Shown in pieces: positions 1 through 7,204 of a stretch of 10,010 nt of DNA; the stretch's first letter is position 1, and the number at the start of each line of letters is the position of its first letter. This DNA comes from Acidobacteriaceae bacterium. GTDB lineage: Bacteria > Acidobacteriota > Terriglobia > Bryobacterales > Bryobacteraceae. The translations under genes were made by a program, and so were the position numbers. The notes beneath the pieces are model-generated. The model was given only the letters and a program-made list of their open reading frames with translations. It did not search any database and was not told the origin of the DNA. The stretch is from assembly GCA_019244945.1 (NCBI GenBank), contig JAFASD010000440.1, positions 1-10,010 on the forward strand, written 5' to 3'.

Positions 1-1148
1 AGCGCACAGAAGGACGCACCCCACTGATTAAGGAGTTCGTGCCCCTAACGCCGCTCGAGTGCCTTTCCTTCGGAACTTGGGACATTTATGAAGACAATGC
101 GTACGAAGCGGCAGTTCGGGCGAAGGTGCTGGAGAGCAATTTACTAACTGAACTGAAGGAGCCCTTGTCGGCCATTAAGCCGATGAAGGCTGTATTCGAT
201 CACGAATACGTTCGCCGGATCGACGGGCCGAACGTGAAGTCAGGCTCCAACAAGATGGAACTGGCCGAAGCGCTCATGGGAGACATTCAGGAATTCAAAA
301 GGCGCCATGGATGTAATCGCCTTGTAATGATCTGGTGCGGGTCCACGGAGGTGTTCCATAAGCCAGTGGCTGTTCATCAAAATCTGGCTGTCTTTGAGGA
401 AGGTCTTCGGAAAAACGACCCGGATATCGCTCCCAGCCAGGTCTATGCTTATGCAGCCTTGAAGTTGAGGGTGCCTTTCGCAAATGGCGCGCCTAACTTG
501 ACTACCGACGTTCCGGCGATGCTGCAGCTCGCCCGCGAAAATGAGGTGCCGATTTGCGGGAAAGACTTCAAGACCGGCCAGACCTATATGAAAACCCTGC
601 TCGCGCCCGGGTTCAAGGCGCGTATGCTGGGCGTGCGCGGCTGGTTCTCGACGAATATTCTAGGGAATCGGGATGGAGAGGTACTAGAAGATCCAGGGTC
701 GTTCAAGACCAAGGAAGAGACCAAGCTTTCCGTTCTCGATCAGATCCTTCAGCCGGGCCTCTACCCTGAGTTATACAAAGACCTATATCACGCGGTGCGA
801 ATCAACTACTATCCTCCGCGCGGCGATGCCAAAGAGGGCTGGGACAACATCGACATTTTCGGGTGGCTGGGCTATCCGATGCAGATCAAGATCGATTTTC
901 TATGCCGGGATTCCATTCTGGCCGCGCCGCTGGTACTCGATCTGGTTCTTTTCCTGGATCTCGCTCAAAGGGCAGGAATGAAGGGCATTCAGGAATGGCT
1001 GTCTTTCTATTTCAAAGGGCCGATGACCGCCCCGGGCCTGTATCCGGAGCACGATATTTTCATCCAATTAATGAAGCTGAAAAACACGCTTCGTTGGATG
1101 AGGGGTGAGGATCTGATCACGCATCTCGGTCTTGAGTACTACGACTAA
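1..1148 (+). CDS. ino1: myo-inositol-1-phosphate synthase (inositol-3-phosphate synthase), 5' partial
   Basis: The enzyme converts D-glucose 6-phosphate to 1D-myo-inositol 3-phosphate with bound NAD+, in the cytoplasm, and is the committed step of inositol synthesis. The frame is open from base 3 to the window edge. The residues before the GTG at 39 (reading RTEGRTPLIKEF) fit the family, so that GTG is an internal Val and not the start. 381 residues are visible; the missing N-terminus should contain the Gly-rich NAD-binding loop. Family motifs seen are GKDFKTGQT (about 558-584), LGNRDGEVLEDP followed by FKTKEETK (about 660-728), and a C-terminal segment PEHDIFIQLMKLKNTLR (about 1047-1100). 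The stop is TAA at 1146-1148. An SDR gene follows 41 bases downstream on the same strand, so co-transcription is plausible. The family call is firm; what the inositol is used for cannot be read from this window. Confidence 0.93.
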   Translation, partial: RTEGRTPLIKEFVPLTPLECLSFGTWDIYEDNAYEAAVRAKVLESNLLTELKEPLSAIKPMKAVFDHEYVRRIDGPNVKSGSNKMELAEALMGDIQEFKRRHGCNRLVMIWCGSTEVFHKPVAVHQNLAVFEEGLRKNDPDIAPSQVYAYAALKLRVPFANGAPNLTTDVPAMLQLARENEVPICGKDFKTGQTYMKTLLAPGFKARMLGVRGWFSTNILGNRDGEVLEDPGSFKTKEETKLSVLDQILQPGLYPELYKDLYHAVRINYYPPRGDAKEGWDNIDIFGWLGYPMQIKIDFLCRDSILAAPLVLDLVLFLDLAQRAGMKGIQEWLSFYFKGPMTAPGLYPEHDIFIQLMKLKNTLRWMRGEDLITHLGLEYYD

Positions 1149-1179
1149 GACGCAGCCGGGGTTCAGCCGTCTAATAAGT

Positions 1180-1185
1180 AGGTGA
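1180..1185 (+). promoter_or_regulatory. ribosome binding site of the SDR gene
   Basis: AGGTGA lies four bases before the ATG at 1190. It supports this ATG, which otherwise adds a basic N-terminal extension before the Rossmann fold. No other Met lies between this ATG and the nucleotide-binding motif. Confidence 0.5.
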
Positions 1186-1189
1186 TTCC

Positions 1190-2275
1190 ATGCCCCGGGC
1201 CACTTCCATCGTTCGTAGGAGCGCGAAACCGAAGAGATCCAGCAGAGTCGAGCCGCCCGAACCCAAGAAAAGAATTCTGGTGATTGGCGGTACTCACTTC
1301 ATAGGCCGCCACTTGGTCAATGAGTTGTTGCGGGCGGGCCATGAAGTATACGTTCTACACAGACGGCGCCGTCACTCCTTTGGAAAACGGGTCCGAAACC
1401 TAGTTGCGGACAGGAATGACGCCGCCACGGTGCGGAAAGCTGTCGGCGCCATCCGGTTCGACGCGGTGTACGACAATGTTTACGATTGGGAGCGCGGGAC
1501 GACCGGCGCCCAGGTGGAAGCCACTGCCCAGATTTTTGACGGGAAGGTGGGGCGCTATGTCTTCATGTCGAGCGTGGCTGCCTATGGCGATGGACTAAAC
1601 CACCACGAGGGCGATGCGCTCGCGCCGGACGATCACCCGAACCCCTACGCCCGCAACAAAGCTGTCAGCGAACGAGCGCTGTTCCGCATGCACCAGCGTT
1701 CCGGGTTCCCGATTGTGACATTGAGGCCGCCGTTTGTCTACGGTCCGGGCAATCCGTTTTACCGCGAGGCGTTCTTTTGGGATCGTTTCCGCGCAGAGAG
1801 GCCGATAATTCTTCCGAGTGAAGGGCACCGCTTAATGCAATTCATTTACGTGAATGACTTGGTTGAGCTAGCCATCAAAGTAGTGGAGTTGCGGAACGCG
1901 GTTGGCCACGCATTCAATACCGCCAATCCGCGGCCGCTCACGCAGCACGAATTGATTCTGGAGTTGGCCAGAGCCGCTCAAGCGAAGGAGCCGGAGATCG
2001 TCTCGATTCCGAGGGAACTGATTCGCCGCGCGGGTGGTCAGGCGATCGGCGAAAATCTGTATTTCGGGTACTACTACGACGTACCCGCGATCACCCAGAT
2101 CATCACCAAGGCGCAGCGCATGCTCGCGTTCAAACCGACAGATTTCGCGGTGGGGCTGAGGGCGACGTATCGGGCGTATCTCAAGAAGCGCGGTTTTCCG
2201 CGTCCCGATTTTACGTTTGAGGATGAGTTGCTGAGCCGTTTCTCGGTGCAGATGCATAGTCCGCGATCGGCGTGA
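1190..2275 (+). CDS. NAD-dependent epimerase/dehydratase (extended SDR family)
   Basis: This 361-residue protein has the layout of an extended short-chain dehydrogenase/reductase acting on a nucleotide sugar or similar substrate; the substrate is unknown. After an Arg/Lys/Ser/Pro-rich extension of about 27 residues comes the Rossmann dinucleotide loop GGTHFIG (residues 33-39). A Ser pair sits in FMSSVAAYG (127-128), and the catalytic YxxxK is Tyr153 and Lys157 in NPYARNK. RPPFVYGPGNPF (about 179-190) and FIYVNDLVELA are typical family segments. The GGTHFIG form and the short substrate domain resemble the CSP41-like or atypical epimerases more than classical GalE or RmlB. The gene lies 41 bases after the inositol phosphate synthase on the same strand. 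A role on an inositol-linked sugar or lipid is possible but is inference from position only. Confidence 0.85.
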   Translation: MPRATSIVRRSAKPKRSSRVEPPEPKKRILVIGGTHFIGRHLVNELLRAGHEVYVLHRRRRHSFGKRVRNLVADRNDAATVRKAVGAIRFDAVYDNVYDWERGTTGAQVEATAQIFDGKVGRYVFMSSVAAYGDGLNHHEGDALAPDDHPNPYARNKAVSERALFRMHQRSGFPIVTLRPPFVYGPGNPFYREAFFWDRFRAERPIILPSEGHRLMQFIYVNDLVELAIKVVELRNAVGHAFNTANPRPLTQHELILELARAAQAKEPEIVSIPRELIRRAGGQAIGENLYFGYYYDVPAITQIITKAQRMLAFKPTDFAVGLRATYRAYLKKRGFPRPDFTFEDELLSRFSVQMHSPRSA

Positions 2276-2301
2276 GTAGCGCCGCACGTAGGGCGGATCC
2301 A

Positions 2302-2332
2302 TTGACATCGACGCCGGCAAATTGCGTCTATT
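2302..2332 (+). promoter_or_regulatory. possible sigma70-like promoter before the methyltransferase gene
   Basis: An exact TTGACA (2302-2307) is followed after a long 19-base spacer by TCTATT (2327-2332), which matches the -10 consensus at four of six bases. Transcription would then start only a few bases before the GTG at 2346. TTTAAT (2335-2340) is a better -10 but lies too far from this -35. The site is weak and unproven. Confidence 0.28.
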
Positions 2333-2345
2333 GGTTTAATTCCCC

Positions 2346-2975
2346 GTGAGCAAACGCCTCCTCCTATTTGTTGGCATCTTCGATTTGTTGGCATTGCTCA
2401 TTCTCAATCCGCACATAGATAGATTCTCTGGCGGATACCTTGCCATCAGTACGGTGCTCGCCATTATTCAAGCTGTTGTGAGCCAGCGATTCGCAACGTC
2501 TGAAGAGATACAGCGGCTTTTTTATGCGAAAGATATCGATCCATCCTGGGACAAATGGGTTGCGCTTCTCGGCGTAAGTGAGCTTGCGGTTTTTTTCGAA
2601 TACTCACATTGGCGTCCAGTTCCACAACTTCTGCTGCCCGGCCTGCAAGCTATTGGTTTACTTCTCTGCTTTTCGGGGACAGTTTGGCTCCTTTGGGTTG
2701 ACTCCTACCTGGTTCGAGAATTCCCGTCTCACCATCGACGTGCCCTCCCGATGACCACCGGCCCATATCGGTACGTCCGTCATCCTAGGTACGCCGGGTT
2801 ACTCGCGACACGGCTGGGTCTTCCGTTGGTATTCGGCAGTATTATCGGCTGGGTTCTTGCTGTCGCCTGGTTTGTTCTAATACGACGTCGCGCCAACTTA
2901 GAAGAACGATATCTGGAAAGCAAATTCGGGCGCATTTATAGCGACTATGCCCGGCATGCGGTCGGCATACCTTAA
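2346..2975 (+). CDS. isoprenylcysteine carboxyl methyltransferase / phospholipid methyltransferase family membrane protein
   Basis: This 209-residue integral membrane protein has about five hydrophobic segments (residues about 4-20, 30-46, 70-86, 97-117 and 158-179). The C-terminal part carries the ICMT/PEMT signature: GPYRYVRHPRYAG (139-151), a Glu pair in LEERYL (186-187), then FGRIYSDY (194-201). In this family these segments bind S-adenosylmethionine at the membrane face. The methyl acceptor is unknown; bacterial members are rarely characterised and may act on lipids, quinones or small molecules. The GTG start lies seven bases after an in-frame TAA (2337-2339). There is no Shine-Dalgarno motif and no Met before residue 136, so GTG is the likely start. 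The gene lies 70 bases after the SDR gene and converges with the toxin gene. Confidence 0.8.
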   Translation: MSKRLLLFVGIFDLLALLILNPHIDRFSGGYLAISTVLAIIQAVVSQRFATSEEIQRLFYAKDIDPSWDKWVALLGVSELAVFFEYSHWRPVPQLLLPGLQAIGLLLCFSGTVWLLWVDSYLVREFPSHHRRALPMTTGPYRYVRHPRYAGLLATRLGLPLVFGSIIGWVLAVAWFVLIRRRANLEERYLESKFGRIYSDYARHAVGIP

Positions 2976-3028
2976 AAACCCTGGCGGACGAGGTCCAATA
3001 AAAACACCATTTTAGAGACAATCGAATT

Positions 3029-3367
3029 CTACTTCTTGCGGGTGAACGTGCCACAATCCACCTCCTGAAAAGTGCCGGGTTGAGCGTTATGAAGGGCGGC
3101 AATAATCAATGGCAAATGGTGCTTGAGGATGTCCCATTCAACAGAGGACAACGCCACGATAGCGATCCTGCGCCCGGTAAGGTTTTGCTCGTAGGTGAGC
3201 GTTTGGTCGCCAGTTAAAAAGATTTCGATGCCGTTCTCTTCGGCCGTCCGCAAGAGTTCGCCATTGTTAAGTCCAGTCCAGCCCTTATAGGTGACAGTGA
3301 AAACTTCATGAGGGCCGAGTTTGGTTCGCAAGCGATGGGCAAGATTTTCGTCAAGCAATACCTTCAT
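3029..3367 (-). CDS. DUF5615 family PIN-like protein, probable toxin
   Basis: This 112-residue protein matches the DUF5615 (Mut7-C-like) branch of PIN-like domains, whose relatives are metal-dependent RNases. The N-terminal LLDENLAHRL places acidic residues Asp6 and Glu7 at the end of the first strand. NNGELLRTAEENG follows, then IFLTGDQTL with Asp54, which are the expected acidic active-site positions. The C-terminal half (VALSSVEWDILKHHLPLI) is usual for the family. The ATG overlaps the TGA of the upstream DUF433 gene in the four bases 3364-3367 (ATGA on the - strand), a tight translational coupling. Family and neighbour together point to a type II toxin-antitoxin pair of the VapBC kind. 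RNase activity and toxicity are inferred, not shown. Confidence 0.82.
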   Translation of the reverse strand: MKVLLDENLAHRLRTKLGPHEVFTVTYKGWTGLNNGELLRTAEENGIEIFLTGDQTLTYEQNLTGRRIAIVALSSVEWDILKHHLPLIIAALHNAQPGTFQEVDCGTFTRKK

Positions 3368-3612
3368 GGATTGAGTTGCTCACGATTGGCGTGAGCAAAC
3401 TCGATCAGGCGCTTGATTTGGGCGACGGAAAGCGAAGGCCAATCCTCGTGGATATCTTCAATGGTGCTGCCCATATTGAAGCTGTTCACAATGCCGTCAG
3501 GCATGATGCGCGTGCCGCGCACAACGGGACGTCCCGAAACCTTGCCCGGAACTTGCTCAATTAGTTCGCAAGCTGTCCAGTCGATGCCCGCATGTGTGTC
3601 TAGCTTTGGCAT
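3364..3612 (-). CDS. DUF433 family protein, probable antitoxin
   Basis: This 82-residue protein carries the DUF433 core: GRPVVRGTRIMPDGIV (about residues 27-42), then STIEDIHEDWPSLSVAQIKRLIEFA (about 49-73). The family is a small helix-turn-helix-like domain often encoded directly before DUF5615 PIN-like genes and thought to be their antitoxin and autoregulator. The start is well supported: on the - strand GAGG (3623-3620) sits seven bases before the ATG. The stop overlaps the toxin start by four bases. The antitoxin comes first in the operon, as is usual. The pair appears complete, with no broken reading frame. Confidence 0.83.
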   Translation of the reverse strand: MPKLDTHAGIDWTACELIEQVPGKVSGRPVVRGTRIMPDGIVNSFNMGSTIEDIHEDWPSLSVAQIKRLIEFAHANREQLNP

Positions 3613-3618
3613 GTTCGT

Positions 3619-3626
3619 ACCTCTCT
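3619..3626 (-). promoter_or_regulatory. ribosome binding site of the DUF433 gene
   Basis: On the - strand AGAGAGGT precedes the ATG at 3612, with GAGG seven bases upstream of it. This is the clearest Shine-Dalgarno motif in the window with normal spacing, and it fixes the antitoxin start. Confidence 0.6.
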
Positions 3627-3681
3627 TTATCGTAGCTTTTTAGTCCCACTCAGCCTTATTCGCCTCACCATGGGAAGTTAC

Positions 3682-3695
3682 GCCCCGGGCGGGGC
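3682..3695. promoter_or_regulatory. GC-rich inverted repeat in the divergent intergenic region
   Basis: GCCCC GGGC GGGGC forms a perfect five-base-pair stem with a four-base loop. It lies between the divergently transcribed antitoxin and sensor kinase genes. It could be an operator or a small hairpin; there is no T-run to make it a terminator on the + strand. Such short GC palindromes also occur by chance in GC-rich DNA, so confidence is low. I see nothing else firm in the gap 3613-3741. Confidence 0.2.
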
Positions 3696-3741
3696 AAAAC
3701 CTTAAGACTTCCTACGATAGGGCCGATAAATTCCAGTAGGC

Positions 3742-6700
3742 GTGTCAACGGTGTATTGTTCTCCGAGGTTCATGCGGTACCCGCCATGCTGCCCTGACAA
3801 ATGGTGTAACAGCCTTCCTGATCGAATATTTTCAAGTAATCGGCTCAGAGCAGTTTCCATGTGGCCTTTGGTTCTCGTCGGTTTGCTCTGGGGGCTGCGG
3901 CCGGCCGAAGCAGCGCTCGATCCGAGCCTCGCAATCAGTCAATACGTTCACAGCGTATGGCAATCGGATGCCGGATTACCGGAAAACTCTGTGCTTGCGA
4001 TCGCACAGACGCACGACGGATACCTCTGGCTAGGAACTGAGGAAGGACTAGTCCGATTTGACGGGGTGCGGTTTACGACCTATACCAAGAGCGCTTTTCC
4101 CAGACTGCGCAGCAATCAGATTTCGGCACTATTAGTGGATCACGAGGGGAGACTCTGGGTGGGTACCCGCGGAGGCGGTGTAAGCTGCTTGCGCGACGGC
4201 GAGTTTATCCAAACAAATTTAGAGGCTGAGCTATCCAGCTACTCCGTTCTTGCTCTCTACGAAGATCCGCTTGGCTCACTTTGGATCGGAACTGACGGCA
4301 ATGGCTTGGTTCGAGTTCGGAATGGACGTACCCGCGTATTTACGCACAGCGACGGTCTGGCGGACAACGCTGTCTTCTCGATTGCGAGTGACGCGCAGCG
4401 TACTCTCTGGGTCGGTACTCATAACGGCTTAAGCCGGCTCGAGGGAGATCGTCTGACAACTCTCCATCTTCACGCTGAGCTTGGAAGCGATTTTATTCGC
4501 TCGGTCCATGTCGATCGAAGCGGGCGCGTGTGGGTTGGTTCGAACGGCGGTGGACTGGGCCGTATTACAGCGGACAAGATCGAACACTATACCCAGAGAG
4601 ACGGACTCACCGACGATACAGTATCGGCGCTCTACGAAGATTCGGCGGGAGCACTGTGGATAGGCACCATGAATGGAGGGTTGGATCGTTTATGGAACGG
4701 GCAGTTTAGCCACTTCACTCAAAGGGACGGGTACTCCGGGGGCGGAGCTCAAGCGATCCTCGAAACACGGGATGGAAACTTGTGGGTCGGAAGCACTGAC
4801 GGCGGGTTGAATGTGTTGCGCCAAGGAAAGCTTGTCACTCTGTCGAAACAGGAAGGGCTGGTGAGCGATGTTGTGCTCCCCGTTTATAAGGACAAAGAAG
4901 GCAAGATTTGGATCGGCACGGATTCAGGGCTCGAGTGTTGGGACGGCCGCAATCTGACCCTGTATACGAAGGCGGAAGGGCTGCCCGATAATCTGATCTT
5001 TTCGGTCATTCAAGACAGCAAGGGCACGATTTGGGCAGGCACGCGTCACGGTCTCGCCTATTTTGATGGCCGCCGCTTCCAGACTATCGGTCCGGCTGCC
5101 GGTTTGCCCACCGACTTCATCCTCTGTACCTACGTCGACCACAACGGCAAGCTGTGGGTTGGAAGCCGGGGAGGTCTCAGCGTTCTGAACGGAGACCGCT
5201 TCACTACTTACACGACGCAAGACGGTCTTACCGACAACTTCATACAGGCCATTTACGAAGATAGTTCCGGTGTGCTTTGGGTAGGAACCAATCACGGCGG
5301 ACTGAATCGCTTTGAGCACGGCAAATTTTCGAGAGCTTACGACAGCCTCGCAAAAACCACGATTTGGACGCTGAATGGCGATTCCGATGGCGCGCTCTGG
5401 ATCGGTACGAACGGAGCAGGCCTGATTCGTTTCAAGAACGGACGATTGACGACTTATAGCAGCGACAAAGGACTTCCGGATGACGTAGTTTTCGCAATTC
5501 TCGACGATGGTTTGGGCCGGTTGTGGATGAGCTCGAACAAAGGCATTTTCTCGGTCAGCAAACGCCAGCTCAACGAATTTGCCGACGGCAAGATCGGATC
5601 GATTCAATCACAGAGTTTCGGGACAACAGATGGCATGAAGAGCCGCGAATGCAACGGCGGTTTTCAACCGGCCGCTTGGCGTTCAACCGATGGCTGGCTT
5701 TACTTCCCTACCATCCACGGTTTAACCATACTTAACCCATCCAGCGTTCAGACTGAGCCGCCGCCGCAGAATGCACTGCTTGAGCGCATTGAAATCAACG
5801 GGAAGAACGTTCGGCTGATCCAGCCGCAATCGATTCCGCCTGGTAAGGGTCAGCTCGAAATTACTTTCACTGCGCCTGATTTCCTCGACTCGCGCAACCT
5901 GGCGTTCCGCTACAGACTGGAGGGGTTTGACCCCGATTGGATTCAGGCGGGCAGTCGAAGAGTTGCGTACTACACCAACATCCCTCCGGGCGCGTATACC
6001 TTTCACGTGATCGCCTGTACGGCATCAAACGTCTGTAGCAACGAGGCGCGAAGCCCGGTGCTTACGCTCGAGCCTTACTTTTACCAGACCAAACTCTTCC
6101 TTGGCTTACTACCCATCCTGGCCGGAAGCTTAGCGTTCATGTTACATAAGCTGCACGTGCGACAGTTGTGTGCCCGGGAAAAGGCGCTAGTGGCAACTGT
6201 CGAAGAACGCACCAGAGAATTGAGGAAATCCCGCGACGAATTAGAGATCCGCGTCCAGGAGCGAACGAAGGAACTCATGGAATCAAATCGGTCGCTTGAA
6301 TCTGAAATCGGGGTGCGCAGGGTTGCCGAACAGCGAGCAGAGGCCGCAAATCGAGCCAAAAGTGAATTCCTCACCAACATGAGTCATGAGCTCCGCACGC
6401 CTCTCAACGGAATTATGGGAATGACGCAGATCGCCCTCACGACGGACCTCACGGATGAGCAACGCGATTATCTCGAGATCACGAAAGCATCTGCTGATTC
6501 GCTCTTAACGTTGGTGAATGACATCCTCGATTTTTCAAAAATCGAAGCGAGAAAGTTGAGGGTTGAACATCTTCCGTTTAAGCTGTCGGCCTGTTTGGAA
6601 GAATCAACTCAGCCACTCGCTTATCGCGCGCTCCAAAAGAAGTTGTCTCTCAGGGTGCAAATTGCTCCGGATGTGCCGACTGCTCTGGTCGGCGATGCCG

Positions 6701-7095
6701 CTCGATTGCGGCAGGTGTTGGTAAATCTGATCGACAATGCGCTCAAATTCACTGAGCGCGGAGAAATCGTGCTTTCGGTAGTGGCGGAGGAAGTCTCCGA
6801 GGAACGCACTACGTTGCATTTCTCGATTGTTGACACAGGAATCGGCATTCCAGAGGACCGGCAGCGCGCGATTTTCCAGGCGTTCGAGCAAGCGGATACC
6901 TCGTCCACACGGAAATATGGTGGTACGGGTTTGGGGTTAACCATCTGCTCTGAACTGGTAGCTCTCATGGGCGGACAGATCTGGGTCGAGAGCAAAGTCG
7001 GCGTGGGCACTGCATTCCATTTCACCGCCCGATTTAGTGTGCCAGCGTTTCACCCGAGAACTCCCGGGGATGTGTGCCACGCGGGAACGGTTTAA
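3742..7095 (+). CDS. two-component sensor histidine kinase with 14 propeller repeats
   Basis: Residues are counted from the GTG at 3742. A hydrophobic segment (about 40-52) ending in RPAEA looks like a signal peptide. Fourteen propeller repeats follow (residues 95-657), then a Y_Y_Y domain (about 704-772, FRYRLEGFDPDW). A membrane helix (about 784-801) and a coiled coil (about 810-875) lead to HisKA with phosphoacceptor His882 in SHELRTPLNG. The HATPase core has an N-box (LVNLIDNALKF, 993-1003), a G1 box (DTGIGIPED, 1031-1039) and GGTGLGL (1060-1066). The sensor half should be periplasmic and the kinase cytoplasmic. The protein ends about 20 residues after the ATPase core, so it lacks the receiver found in many relatives and must signal to a regulator not seen here. 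The start is uncertain: GTG 3742, ATG 3772 and ATG 3859 are all in frame. 3859 lies nearest the signal peptide but leaves no basic residue before its core. The ligand is unknown. Confidence 0.9.
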   Translation: MSTVYCSPRFMRYPPCCPDKWCNSLPDRIFSSNRLRAVSMWPLVLVGLLWGLRPAEAALDPSLAISQYVHSVWQSDAGLPENSVLAIAQTHDGYLWLGTEEGLVRFDGVRFTTYTKSAFPRLRSNQISALLVDHEGRLWVGTRGGGVSCLRDGEFIQTNLEAELSSYSVLALYEDPLGSLWIGTDGNGLVRVRNGRTRVFTHSDGLADNAVFSIASDAQRTLWVGTHNGLSRLEGDRLTTLHLHAELGSDFIRSVHVDRSGRVWVGSNGGGLGRITADKIEHYTQRDGLTDDTVSALYEDSAGALWIGTMNGGLDRLWNGQFSHFTQRDGYSGGGAQAILETRDGNLWVGSTDGGLNVLRQGKLVTLSKQEGLVSDVVLPVYKDKEGKIWIGTDSGLECWDGRNLTLYTKAEGLPDNLIFSVIQDSKGTIWAGTRHGLAYFDGRRFQTIGPAAGLPTDFILCTYVDHNGKLWVGSRGGLSVLNGDRFTTYTTQDGLTDNFIQAIYEDSSGVLWVGTNHGGLNRFEHGKFSRAYDSLAKTTIWTLNGDSDGALWIGTNGAGLIRFKNGRLTTYSSDKGLPDDVVFAILDDGLGRLWMSSNKGIFSVSKRQLNEFADGKIGSIQSQSFGTTDGMKSRECNGGFQPAAWRSTDGWLYFPTIHGLTILNPSSVQTEPPPQNALLERIEINGKNVRLIQPQSIPPGKGQLEITFTAPDFLDSRNLAFRYRLEGFDPDWIQAGSRRVAYYTNIPPGAYTFHVIACTASNVCSNEARSPVLTLEPYFYQTKLFLGLLPILAGSLAFMLHKLHVRQLCAREKALVATVEERTRELRKSRDELEIRVQERTKELMESNRSLESEIGVRRVAEQRAEAANRAKSEFLTNMSHELRTPLNGIMGMTQIALTTDLTDEQRDYLEITKASADSLLTLVNDILDFSKIEARKLRVEHLPFKLSACLEESTQPLAYRALQKKLSLRVQIAPDVPTALVGDAARLRQVLVNLIDNALKFTERGEIVLSVVAEEVSEERTTLHFSIVDTGIGIPEDRQRAIFQAFEQADTSSTRKYGGTGLGLTICSELVALMGGQIWVESKVGVGTAFHFTARFSVPAFHPRTPGDVCHAGTV
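4024..5712 (+). repeat. fourteen tandem propeller (Reg_prop) repeats in the sensor kinase
   Basis: The motif L-W-[VIA]-G-[TS] or a close variant recurs at residues 95, 138, 180, 222, 263, 305, 347, 389, 430, 471, 512 and 552, with degenerate LWMSS at 594 and LYFPT at 653. Spacing is 40-43 residues except for 59 before the last. Between motifs, GL-[ST]-D and YEDS-G elements recur. Fourteen repeats would build two seven-bladed propellers, the architecture known from Bacteroides hybrid two-component sensors of glycans. The blade count comes from reading motifs, not from a structure. Confidence 0.85.
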
Positions 7096-7187
7096 GGTCT
7101 CGGACTTACCTTCAAACTCGCTCTCGCGCCCGATAAGGATCTTGAACGTCGCTTCAGTAGTAACGACCGACGAGGCTACTTATCTAC

Positions 7188-7202
7188 GGAGGATTCGAGG
7201 AG
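7188..7202 (+). promoter_or_regulatory. ribosome binding site of the subtilase gene
   Basis: Two purine-rich motifs precede the ATG at 7205: GGAGG (7188-7192, 12 bases away) and GAGGAG (7197-7202, two bases away). Neither has ideal spacing, but together with the signal peptide they favour 7205 over the upstream in-frame ATG at 7037, which lies inside the kinase gene. Confidence 0.5.
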
Positions 7203-7204
7203 TT

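Noticed and set aside
39..41. GTG at 39 as the start of the inositol phosphate synthase
   Set aside because: The frame is open to the window edge and the upstream residues (RTEGRTPLIKEF) fit the family, so this codon is an internal Val.
1868..2394. - strand frames of 150 and 106 residues over the end of the SDR gene
   Set aside because: Both are antisense to a well-supported SDR, lack domains and have Arg-rich composition typical of shadow frames.
2976..3028. Terminator between the converging methyltransferase and toxin genes
   Set aside because: I found no convincing stem with a T-run in these 53 bases on either strand.
3376..3643. + strand frames opposite the antitoxin
   Set aside because: The - strand frame matches DUF433, has a good ribosome binding site and couples to the toxin gene; the + strand frames have no such support.
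4924..5607. 227-residue open frame on the - strand
   Set aside because: It is antisense to the propeller repeats of the kinase and shows no family features; repeated codon patterns keep the frame open.
7037..7204. N-terminal extension of the protease beginning at the ATG at 7037
   Set aside because: It overlaps the end of the kinase gene and would bury the signal peptide. The ATG at 7205 has purine-rich sequences before it and opens directly into a secretion signal.
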